Positions 1-7,600 of a DNA stretch of 24,102 nucleotides are shown here, piece by piece; within the stretch, counting starts at the first letter, position 1; each line of letters opens with the position of its first letter. The DNA comes from Paracoccaceae bacterium (GTDB lineage: Bacteria; Pseudomonadota; Alphaproteobacteria; Rhodobacterales; Rhodobacteraceae): contig JABGTH010000291.1 in NCBI GenBank assembly GCA_018647275.1, forward strand, positions 1 through 24,102. The letters are read 5' to 3'. Position numbers and translations under genes: made by a program. Below the pieces are notes generated by a model. The model saw only the letters and a program-made list of their open reading frames with translations, made no database searches and was not told where the DNA came from.

Positions 1-26
1 ACCAGGGTAAGCCGAAAACAAAACGA

Positions 27-278
27 TCACTGAAACGAACCGGTTCCATACCAACCACCGTGAACCGTGCCCATTGGGTTGGTAACGTTGAATTCTGGAA
101 CGCCGCGAAATACCACGCGGCCGTCCGATACTTCGAACAACGAATATCCCATCGTGTCGCCAATAGGTGGTCCAGGATGTGCGCCGTCCAAAATACCTTG
201 CATGAATTCTAAGCCAGACATGGCCAAGATTTCATCCAATTTAAGCAGATCAGCAGGTGTTTGCGCGCGTGTAACCAT
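27..278 (-). pseudogene. C-terminally truncated PaaI-type hotdog thioesterase
   Basis: The reading frame encodes 83 residues that match the N-terminal half of PaaI-family acyl-CoA thioesterases. They run through a proline-rich helix region and a beta strand to the signature NPMGTVHGGWYGT, which carries the HGG turn preceding the catalytic helix. Family members are usually about 140-160 residues and continue with a hydrophobic central helix. Here the frame stops after four unrelated residues (GSFQ), and neither of the other two frames restores the expected helix in the remaining bases. The gene is therefore probably truncated by rearrangement rather than by one frameshift. The start is placed at the second in-frame ATG because GGAG lies six bases before it; the first ATG, at 288-290, has no ribosome site. 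It lies just downstream of metF on the same strand, with about 60 bases between, and was probably co-transcribed. It is unlikely to be active. Confidence 0.7.
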
Positions 279-341
279 TGGTGTCTCCATCGGGCGTTTC
301 GCTATCTTGAAGCTAAAAACCCGTTAGGATCACAGCAAGTG

Positions 342-1208
342 TTACGCCACGTTGCGAATGCTATGGGACTGCGTGACCCCCAACGCATGGCACACATCGC
401 GCGTTAGGTCGGGACGATTGAGTGTATAAAAGTGCAAGTCGCTAACACCCTCGTTTAGTAGATCATCACACAACTCTGTGCATTGAGCGACCGACAAAAG
501 ATCCAACCTGCCATCGCGCGTGGCTTTGTCGAAGGTCTGGGCCAGCTCGTCAGGGATGTATGTACCGCATTTTTGGGCAAACTTGCGGGCGCTGGTCCAG
601 TTTGTGATGGGTAAGATCCCGGGTGTAATTGGAGCTGTGATCCCAGCATCCGCACAAGCATCGCGGAAACGAAGGAAACCATCAGCCTCAAAGAAGAATT
701 GGGTCAACGCCTCACAGGCACCTGCGTCGACCTTAGCCTTCAGCCAGTCTATGTTTTGCTTGGAGGATGCGGCGTCTGGGTGAACATCAGGGTACGCGCC
801 AACGCGAATATTGAAACGGTCCGTCTTTGCAAGGGCCGTGATCAAGGCACAACTGTCTTCGAAGCCATCAGCGTGCGGCCTGAATTTGGTGTCGCCTTTG
901 GACGGATCTCCCCGCAATGCCACGATATCGGAAATCCCTGCATCCGCAAATTTGTTGGCCGTATTCATAACGTCGTCTTTGGACGCGCCCACGCATGTGA
1001 GGTGGGCCGCAACACGGTGGCCCGATGTGCGGTGCAGCGTTTCAGCCGCATCGTGAGTTAGATGTTGATCAGAACCGCCAGCACCATAAGTCACGGAAAA
1101 GAAGCGTGGGCCAAGTGGAGCGAGAACCTGCGCTGTGTCCCATAGCCGGAAGGAGGCATCGATGGATTTCGGGGGGAACACTTCAAACGAAACGGATGGC
1201 ACAGGCAT
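342..1208 (-). CDS. metF: 5,10-methylenetetrahydrofolate reductase MetF
   Basis: MetF reduces 5,10-methylene-THF to 5-methyl-THF with a flavin cofactor in the cytoplasm, supplying the methyl group for methionine synthesis. The 288-residue product has the expected TIM-barrel length. Its N-terminus FEVFPPK (residues 8-14) contains the conserved catalytic glutamate (E9, equivalent to Glu28 of the E. coli enzyme). It is followed by FFSVTYGAGG, HLTCVG, VALRGDP and the TQFFFEADGF strand, all typical of the family. The frame is open for 42 more codons upstream, but those are unrelated to the family. The chosen ATG has GGAGAG at ideal spacing. The gene is divergent from metR, and a MetR-type operator lies in the shared upstream region, so control by MetR with homocysteine as coactivator is likely. 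Confidence 0.95.
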   Translation of the reverse strand: MPVPSVSFEVFPPKSIDASFRLWDTAQVLAPLGPRFFSVTYGAGGSDQHLTHDAAETLHRTSGHRVAAHLTCVGASKDDVMNTANKFADAGISDIVALRGDPSKGDTKFRPHADGFEDSCALITALAKTDRFNIRVGAYPDVHPDAASSKQNIDWLKAKVDAGACEALTQFFFEADGFLRFRDACADAGITAPITPGILPITNWTSARKFAQKCGTYIPDELAQTFDKATRDGRLDLLSVAQCTELCDDLLNEGVSDLHFYTLNRPDLTRDVCHALGVTQSHSIRNVA

Positions 1209-1248
1209 TGGTCTCTCCTTTTTTGCCCTTGTCGCAGAAATCAAAACA

Positions 1249-1261
1249 TGAGACAAATTCA
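1249..1261. promoter_or_regulatory. MetR-type operator between metF and metR
   Basis: The sequence TGAGACAAATTCA fits the MetR consensus TGAA-N5-TTCA with one change in the left arm. It lies 41 bases before the metF ATG and 29 bases before the metR ATG, in the only promoter region available to both genes. This suits both metF activation and metR autoregulation. Identification rests on the consensus known from enterobacteria and on the adjacent metR gene. Confidence 0.65.
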
Positions 1262-1277
1262 TAACTTTCAAGATAAT

Positions 1278-1290
1278 TATGAGTTTCATA
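1278..1290. promoter_or_regulatory. Inverted repeat abutting the metR start codon
   Basis: TATGAGTTTCATA consists of perfect 5-base arms (TATGA/TCATA) around a 3-base centre. Its last base is the A of the metR ATG. The TGAG and TTCA elements resemble MetR half-sites but with shorter spacing than the upstream site. It could be a second, autoregulatory MetR contact or simply part of the leader. Confidence 0.35.
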
Positions 1291-2195
1291 TGCATATCGA
1301 GTTTCGTCACCTCCGCACGATCAAAGCAATCCATGAGGCAGGTGGTTTAGCAAAAGCCGCGGATCTGTTGAACACGACCCAAAGTGCACTGAGCCATCAG
1401 GTGAAAGGACTTGAGGATCAAGCAGGGGTTGAACTGTTCGTGCGCCGCTCAAAACCGCTGAAACTATCGGCTGCTGGGACACGTCTGCTGCGGTTGGCAG
1501 AACAGGTTTTGCCGCAAATCGAAGCAACAGTGGCTGAGTTCACCGGTTTGCGTGATGGTCATTCTGGCCGCATGCACATCGCGATTGAATGTCACGCATG
1601 TTTTGAATGGTTGTTTCCAGTTTTGGAACACTTCCGCCGAGATTGGGCAGACGTGGATGTTGATATTCGGCCCGGCCTAGCTTTTGACGCGTTGCCAGCT
1701 TTGATGAAAGAAGAAGTGGATCTGGTTGTGTCGTCGGACCCCGAAGACATTGCAGGGGTCGAGTTTATCGAGCTATTCGATTACGCGCCGGTCTTTGTTG
1801 CATCCAAGGATCATCCGCTTGCTCAAAAAGAGTTTATTGAGGCTTCGGACTTTCGGGGGGAGACACTCATAACTTACCCAGTTGAACGGTCTCGGCTTGA
1901 TATTTTTAGCCAACTTTTGATCCCAGCCAAGGTTGAACCTGCAGCAGTCCGTCAAGCGGAGCTCACGGCAGTGATTTTGCTATTGGTCGCATCCAATCGA
2001 GGCGTTTCGGTGCTGCCAGATTGGGTCGTGCGCGAGGTTAAATACAGTTCTGATTATGTGACGCGACCTTTGACCAAGAACGGGCTAACCCGTCGCCTCT
2101 ACGCCGCGATCCGCAGCGAAGAACGCGACAAGCCGTATATGCAGCGCTTGATTGAATTAGCCCGAATTGAAGCACGCAAACTTCAGGATGCTTAG
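1290..2195 (+). CDS. metR: LysR-family methionine regulator MetR
   Basis: This 301-residue protein is an LTTR with a winged helix-turn-helix at residues about 1-60 (HLRTIKAI..AADLLNTTQSALSHQVKGLE). The C-terminal effector domain has two stretches that closely follow E. coli MetR: IAIECHACFEWLFPVLEHF (compare IAIECHSC in E. coli) and LITYPVERSRLDIF. These set it apart from generic LysR proteins. MetR responds to homocysteine and controls methionine and folate-methyl genes, which matches its position head to head with metF. The frame extends 14 codons further upstream, but the chosen ATG gives the usual MetR N-terminus (MHIEFRHL). Its TAG stop interlocks with the stop of the convergent LysE-type gene (4-base overlap at 2192-2195). 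Confidence 0.93.
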   Translation: MHIEFRHLRTIKAIHEAGGLAKAADLLNTTQSALSHQVKGLEDQAGVELFVRRSKPLKLSAAGTRLLRLAEQVLPQIEATVAEFTGLRDGHSGRMHIAIECHACFEWLFPVLEHFRRDWADVDVDIRPGLAFDALPALMKEEVDLVVSSDPEDIAGVEFIELFDYAPVFVASKDHPLAQKEFIEASDFRGETLITYPVERSRLDIFSQLLIPAKVEPAAVRQAELTAVILLLVASNRGVSVLPDWVVREVKYSSDYVTRPLTKNGLTRRLYAAIRSEERDKPYMQRLIELARIEARKLQDA

Positions 2196-2779
2196 ACGAA
2201 TATCATAACCACTGTGGCCGCCATGAGGGTTGCCATTGTTGTCATAAAGATGCGCCAAATTTTCGGGTTGTTGAGGGATGATGACAGCACATGGCCAATG
2301 CTTGTCCAAAACAAACAAACGAACAAGTTGATGGTGCTGAAGGCGATAAACAATCGCAAGGCTTCAAGCGGTGTAGATAGGCCGATATCAAAGCCGGCAG
2401 ATGCAGCAAGGGCGATGGCCCAAACCTTTGGGTTGATCGCCTGAAACAGGATCGCTTCGTGAAAGCGAAACGGGCGACCACGATCGTCGGATTTGGTGAC
2501 GCGTCCTGCTTGGGCCGTTCGAAGAGCCAGCCATAAAATCCATAGTGCTGCAATGATCTGACAGGTGAACTTCAAGGTTGGCACGGCGAGTAGAATAGTC
2601 CCTAAACCTAGACCACTGATTGCACCCAGCAGTCCCGTTCCGATTGGCACGCCCAGTAGATGTGGCAGTGTCGCGTGAAAGCCAAAGCGCGCACCAGAGG
2701 CCGTCAGCATCACGACATTTGGACCGGGCGAAAACAACCCAACAAAAACGAAGAAGATAAGGGGAAATGATGCACTCAT
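2192..2779 (-). CDS. LysE/RhtB-family amino-acid exporter
   Basis: The roughly 195-residue product is very hydrophobic, with about five to six membrane segments. The opening FVFVGLFSPGPNVVMLTASG is the hallmark N-terminal motif of LysE/RhtB exporters (SPGPN before the first long helix). A second conserved element, FQAINPKVWAIALA, follows in the middle (the family's NPK motif). Such proteins export amino acids or their analogues from the cytoplasm; the substrate cannot be read from sequence. A homoserine or homocysteine-related substrate is conceivable given the metR/metF neighbours, but this is only a guess. The ATG at 2777-2779 is preferred over an upstream TTG at 2807-2809; neither has a strong ribosome site. 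The gene converges on metR and overlaps its last four bases. Confidence 0.88.
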   Translation of the reverse strand: MSASFPLIFFVFVGLFSPGPNVVMLTASGARFGFHATLPHLLGVPIGTGLLGAISGLGLGTILLAVPTLKFTCQIIAALWILWLALRTAQAGRVTKSDDRGRPFRFHEAILFQAINPKVWAIALAASAGFDIGLSTPLEALRLFIAFSTINLFVCLFWTSIGHVLSSSLNNPKIWRIFMTTMATLMAATVVMIFV

Positions 2780-2913
2780 GCAGGTGATACGACGCGACGA
2801 AACCTGCAATGTAAAGGTAGTTTAGATGCTCAAATAACTCATCTCAGTTATGTGGTCGTTCGAAAGACCCACCTTAGCCAACCTTTTCAGGTGGCGTTCA
2901 CCGCGCTTCCCTC

Positions 2914-2927
2914 TTGGCAAGTGCCAA
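2914..2927. promoter_or_regulatory. Perfect inverted repeat upstream of suhB
   Basis: TTGGCA-AG-TGCCAA is a 14-base dyad with perfect 6-base arms, 45 bases before the suhB ATG. It lies in a 163-base gap that has no supported gene. The size and symmetry suit a dimeric repressor operator or a leader hairpin. A second weaker dyad (GGTG-GCGTT-CACC) lies just upstream at about 2890-2902. Confidence 0.35.
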
Positions 2928-2972
2928 TGTAGGGCGTATAGCGCGGGCTTAATCCTCACTGGAGTACCCGCC

Positions 2973-3758
2973 ATGATCGGCAGCGCAAACCTTAATATCA
3001 TGATTAAAGCCGCCCGTAAGGCCGGCCGTTCCTTGGTCAAAGACTTTCGCGAAGTTGAAAACCTTCAGGTTTCCAGAAAGGGCGCTGGTGACTTTGTCAG
3101 CAAGGCTGATATCGCCGCTGAGAAGGTTCTTAAAGAGGAATTGATGGGTGCGCGCCCGACTTACGGGTGGTTGGCTGAAGAGGGTGGCGAGGAAGATGGG
3201 GCCGATCCGACACGCCGCTGGATCGTTGACCCGCTTGATGGCACCACCAACTTTTTACACGGCCTTCCACACTGGGCTGTTTCTATTGCGTTAGAGCACA
3301 AGGGCCAAATCGTTGCAGGTGTCGTATTTGACCCAGCGAAAGACGAGATGTTCGTTGCTGAAAAAGGTGCTGGCGCTTGGATGAACGACACGCGTATGCG
3401 CGTGTCTGGTCGTCACAAGATGATCGATTCTGTTTTTGCGACGGGCATACCATTTGCGGGCCGCTCTGATTTGCCAATGACATTGCGCGAACTGGCCCAC
3501 TTGATGCCAGTCGTTGCTGGCGTGCGTCGCTGGGGCGCTGCATCGCTAGATTTGGCTTATGTGGCGGCAGGTCGTTATGATGGGTATTGGGAGCGTCGCT
3601 TGCAATCATGGGACCTCGCTGCGGGATCGTTGATCGTGCGTGAAGCGGGTGGTTTGGTTGAGCCGTTAAACCCTAACGGTAACATTGTGGAAGATGGTGA
3701 AATCATCTGTGCAAACGAGCCATTGTTTGAACAGCTCGCGAAAATTGTGCGCCAGTAA
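2973..3758 (+). CDS. suhB: Inositol monophosphatase family protein (SuhB-like)
   Basis: The 261-residue product has the full lithium-sensitive phosphatase signature. EE lies at 69-70, WIVDPLDGTTN at 83-93 (metal ligands D86 and D89), and WDLAAGSLIVREAGG begins at W213-D214. The usual reaction is Mg-dependent hydrolysis of inositol-1-phosphate or related sugar phosphates in the cytoplasm; in E. coli SuhB also takes part in rRNA antitermination. The frame is open for 41 codons before the chosen ATG, but family homology begins at MIGSANLNIMIKAARKAG, and GGAG precedes this ATG by nine bases. The gene stands alone and ends in a strong terminator 24 bases downstream. Confidence 0.93.
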   Translation: MIGSANLNIMIKAARKAGRSLVKDFREVENLQVSRKGAGDFVSKADIAAEKVLKEELMGARPTYGWLAEEGGEEDGADPTRRWIVDPLDGTTNFLHGLPHWAVSIALEHKGQIVAGVVFDPAKDEMFVAEKGAGAWMNDTRMRVSGRHKMIDSVFATGIPFAGRSDLPMTLRELAHLMPVVAGVRRWGAASLDLAYVAAGRYDGYWERRLQSWDLAAGSLIVREAGGLVEPLNPNGNIVEDGEIICANEPLFEQLAKIVRQ

Positions 3759-3781
3759 GTACTGATATAGAAATTTTTAGG

Positions 3782-3808
3782 GGCCTCGCATTTTGCGGGG
3801 CCTTTTTT
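3782..3808 (+). terminator. Rho-independent terminator of suhB
   Basis: A 9-base stem (GGCCTCGCA pairing with TGCGGGGCC, one G-T wobble) with a TTT loop is followed by six T residues. It starts 24 bases after the suhB stop. The T run is on the plus strand only, so it serves suhB rather than the convergent rhomboid gene. Confidence 0.9.
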
Positions 3809-3812
3809 GTTT

Positions 3813-3872
3813 GGGGCGCTGCCCCCGCCGCGCGATGCGCGCCTGCCCCAGAGTTTATTGGGCAAGATGAAG
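3813..3872. repeat. Rhodobacterales-type intergenic repeat element
   Basis: Just past the suhB terminator is a composite element: a GGGGCGCTGCCCC hairpin, a GC-rich self-complementary core (CGCGCGATGCGCGC), then CCCCAGAG and TTTATTGGGCAAGATGAAG. I recall similar strings (a GGGGC..GCCCC hairpin, a CCCCGGAGT-like link and a tail ending AAGATGAAG) from intergenic ends of genes in Rhodobacteraceae genomes, so I read it as one copy of a dispersed palindromic element. Only one copy is seen here, so the repeat status comes from memory rather than from this sequence. Confidence 0.5.
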
Positions 3873-3878
3873 CTTGGG

Positions 3879-4613
3879 CTAGCGCTTAACTCTTGGAATG
3901 CGGCTGTTTGTATAGACGGTTTCGGGGTGGGGTGGATGGTAGTCGTTGCTATGCCAGAATTTTGTTCCGCCGCATTTGATCCATGTGGGAATGGCGCAGA
4001 TAAGGCCTGCGATGAAGCCTCCAGCGTGTGCCCAGTAGGCAACGCCGCCTGTTTCAGGGTTGGATCCAATTCCGCCTAAGAACTGCATGGCGAACCAGAT
4101 CATCAGTACAATCCACGCGGGGATTGGGAAGATGCGGAAGAAGACTATTAGAATCAATAGAATATCGACTTTGGCTTTGGGGTAGAGCAGGAGGTAGCCG
4201 CCCATAACGCCAGCGATGGCCCCTGAGGCACCTACTGTCGGTACGCCCGAAAGGGGCGCTGAGATATAGTGGATAAGGCCAGCGGCGATTCCTGTGAGGA
4301 GGTAGAATCCAAGGTAGGGCAAGTGTCCCATTTTATCTTCGATATTATCGCCAAAAATCCAAAGGAAGAGCATGTTGCCAGCAAGATGCATCCAGCCGCC
4401 GTGCAAGAACATCGATGAAAATAACGTAAAGTATCCTTCGCCTGCGTTGATCCTTTCGGGGACCATCCCCCAAGTTAGGTAGATGTGGTTGATTGTCGGG
4501 ATATCGGAAAAGGCCCCAGCATAGCTTAGGAATATCCCAATATTAGCAGCGATGAGCATGTAGGTGATAAAAGGCAAACGCCCCGACGGATTATGATCGC
4601 GAATAGGTAACAT
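3879..4613 (-). CDS. Rhomboid family intramembrane serine protease
   Basis: The 244-residue polytopic membrane protein carries all rhomboid hallmarks. There is a first helix near residues 15-33, then HGGWMHLAGNML (H76 and N80 of the oxyanion region), the catalytic serine in GASGAIAGVMGGY (S130), and the catalytic histidine in YWAHAGGFIAGL (H196). It cleaves transmembrane segments within the inner membrane; the substrate is unknown. The tail after the last helix is basic and cytoplasmic. The ATG lies 39 bases downstream of the putA stop on the same strand, so read-through from putA is possible. The start codon itself is part of a strong hairpin described separately. At the 3' end the gene faces suhB. 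Confidence 0.93.
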   Translation of the reverse strand: MLPIRDHNPSGRLPFITYMLIAANIGIFLSYAGAFSDIPTINHIYLTWGMVPERINAGEGYFTLFSSMFLHGGWMHLAGNMLFLWIFGDNIEDKMGHLPYLGFYLLTGIAAGLIHYISAPLSGVPTVGASGAIAGVMGGYLLLYPKAKVDILLILIVFFRIFPIPAWIVLMIWFAMQFLGGIGSNPETGGVAYWAHAGGFIAGLICAIPTWIKCGGTKFWHSNDYHPPHPETVYTNSRIPRVKR

Positions 4614-4641
4614 CCCGCCAGGCTGAGGCTTTGGCGGGATG
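4611..4641 (-). promoter_or_regulatory. Hairpin covering the rhomboid start codon
   Basis: Perfect 10-base arms (CATCCCGCCA at 4611-4620 and TGGCGGGATG at 4632-4641) enclose an 11-base loop. On the minus-strand transcript the structure begins 11 bases after the putA stop, and its 3' arm contains the GGCGGG and ATG used to start the rhomboid gene. No T run follows. It could act as a weak terminator or RNA-end stabiliser for putA, or mask the rhomboid ribosome site. Confidence 0.6.
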
Positions 4642-4652
4642 TCGTCAAGGTG

Positions 4653-7600
4653 TTAGCTGACTTCTCCCAGCAATGCAGCGTTGCCGCCTGATGCTGTGGT
4701 GTCGATACAGATGTGGCGTTCTTCAAGGGCATGTCCAACATCGGGCTGCCCCGTGATGAGCGGTAAGATCGGTCCAGTACGTTGAGACAAGGCTGTATCG
4801 ATGGCCCGGGTTACTTGTGCATCTCCCCACCAAAGCACGCCACCGTAGGATGGTCCGTCTGTCAGCAATGCTGGGTCGATGCTACCTGTGACTAGAATGG
4901 CTTGTCCGCCGAGTTCGTTAACAGCCTCGGCTTGGGCTTGGGCGGCACTAGCGCCCGGGCCCATGCATAAGATGGGGGCGCGCGACATACTACTCAGACG
5001 GTTAGATTCACCAGTTGGGCCAGGCAACGTGTGTTCGCAGATAATTTGTGGCTTGTTGGCGATTGCAGGAAGTTCGATTTGTGTAGTGGGCCATTCCCCA
5101 GCCACGCCGGCAGGTTTTCTTGCTCGGAAGCGCAAAAGGTAATCGGGGCCACCCGCTTTTGGGCCTGTTCCGGATAGGCCTGTTCCACCGAAAGGTTGGC
5201 TTCCAACGATTGCACCAATTTGGTTGCGATTAATATAGACGTTGCCTGCCATGATGCGATCAGACACGTGCTGTACGCGGTCATCTATGCGAGTATGAAG
5301 CCCGAATGTTAGGCCGTATCCAGTGGCGTTGATGCCATCGATGATCTGATCCAGTTCATGCGACTTATATGTCACTAGGTGCAGAACCGGTCCAAAAATC
5401 TCTTCTTTCATATCCGCAATACCAGACACTTTGATCAAGGTTGGCGCGATGAATGTTCCCCCGTGAGGTGTGGGCAACTGGTGGATAATATCCGCCTTGT
5501 GCGCCTCGATGTGAGCTGCGATTTTTGCACGCGCTGGTTCGTCGATGACTGGCCCCACATCAGTGGAAATGTCCCATGGTTGGCCAACGGCTAGCGTATC
5601 CATTGCACCTGTCAGCATTTTGATGAACGATGGTGCGATGTCTTCTTGGACGTAAAGGCAGCGCAGTGCGGAACAGCGTTGTCCTGCTGATTGAAACGCG
5701 CTTTCTACAATGGCGGCCACAGCTTGCTCCGGAAGTGCAGTGCTGTCCACGATCATCGCGTTTAGGCCACCGGTTTCAGCAATGAATGGCGTAGCCGGTG
5801 CATTTTGCGCAAGGCTGTGGCGGATGCGTTGGGCCGTGCCGGTTGAGCCTGTAAACGCAACGATGTTTAGGTTTGGATTCTCAGTCAGCGCTCCGCCAAT
5901 GTCGCCGCCGCCTGGTAGCAACTGTAGTGCATGTTTTGGTACGCCTGCTTCATGCAACAGCTGGGCTGCACGGTACGCCATGAGGCTGGTTTGTTCAGCT
6001 GGTTTGGCAAGGACCGCATTGCCCGAGGCGAGAGCCGCCGCGATTTGTCCGGAGTAGATCGCGAGAGGAAAGTTCCACGGAGAGATGCAAAGCGCTGTGC
6101 CTGCGGGTGCATCATCGGTCGCTTGGGCTGCATAGTAGCGTAGGAAATCCACGGCTTCGCGTAATTCTGCAACGCAATCCAGCAAGGTTTTACCTGCTTC
6201 ACGGGTCAGCAGCGCAAACAATTCACCAAAGTTGGCTTCGTACAGGTCAGCGGCTTTGTATAATACTGCCGCCCGTTTTGCGACGGGCGCATCCCATTGT
6301 TTAGCTTTTGAAATGGCTGTTTTAACATCCTTCAGGGATGCAAATTGCGCCGTTCCAACGATGTCATTTGGGTTTGCAGGGTTGATCACATCGCGGTTGT
6401 TTTCTGGATTAGCCTTGCCGTTTAGCAGTGGCAGCGCCGCCCATTCGCATGTTTCGAATGGCAGACGTGCGATATCAATTTGCGCCAACGTTGGAGCGTG
6501 GGCTAGATCGAAACCAAGGGAATTGATCCGTTCAGGTTGGTAAAGGTCGCTACCAATGGTGATGGTGTGACCTTCGACGCTGACGCTATCAAACGGATCA
6601 GCGGCCACAACTTCCGGGGCCACGTCTTCGTCCACGATTTGGTTCACAAAGCTAGAGTTGGCCCCGTTTTCCAATAAACGGCGAACCAAGTAGGCCAACA
6701 GATCACGGTGTGCACCCACAGGGGCATAAATCCGGCAGCGCGTTTCGTTGTCTTGCATGACCATCTTGTGCATAGCTTCGCCCATGCCGTGCAGGCGTTG
6801 GAATTCGTATGACTTTGGGTCAGTCGCCATAAACAAGATGGCTGCAACTGTATGGGCATTGTGGGTCGCGAATTGGGGATAGATGCGATCCGTCATTCCC
6901 AACAGTTTGCGAGCATTGGCGATATAGCTGACATCTGTCTGTGCTTTTTGAGTAAAGACAGGGAAATGCTTCATGCCTAGAACTTGGGCTTGTTTGATTT
7001 CGGTGTCCCAGTAGGCCCCTTTGACCAAGCGCACCATGAATTTGCGGTCATATTTGATCGCCATATCATATAGGGCTTGGATAGCGGTTTCGGCACGTGG
7101 GCCATAAGCTTGGACAACCACGCCAAATCCATCCCATCCAGCTAAAGCGGGTTCTGAAATAACCTGTTCGATGACTTCGAGGGACAGTCCAAGACGATCA
7201 ACTTCCTCTGCGTCGACATTCAGACCCATGTCTGCGGATTTCGCGAGTAATGCCAATGAGCGTAGTCGTGGCGTTAGATTGCGAAGTACGTCTTCACGTT
7301 TAGCCAGCTCATAGCGCGGGTAGAGTGCTGATAGTTTAACGGAAATGCCCGGATTACTTTGTACGTCATCATGGACACATGCGGTTGCAATGGCTGAAAT
7401 CGCGCGCGAATAGCTAAGATGATACCGTTTTGCGTCGGCTTCTGTGTGTGCGGCTTCGCCGAGCATGTCGTAGGAATAGGTGAACCCTTTTTCCTCCATT
7501 TTTGCGGCGCGTTTCATAGCTGCAATAATGTCTTCGCCCAAAACGAACTGACGACCCATTTCCTTCATCGCGCGCGAAACGGCAGTACGAATAACAGGTT

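Noticed and set aside
699..1061. 120-codon plus-strand frame inside metF
   Set aside because: It is antisense to a well-conserved part of metF and has no recognisable domain or ribosome site.
3575..4069. 164-codon minus-strand frame across the end of suhB, the terminator and the rhomboid end
   Set aside because: It overlaps two conserved genes and crosses a terminator and repeat; the composition is not protein-like.
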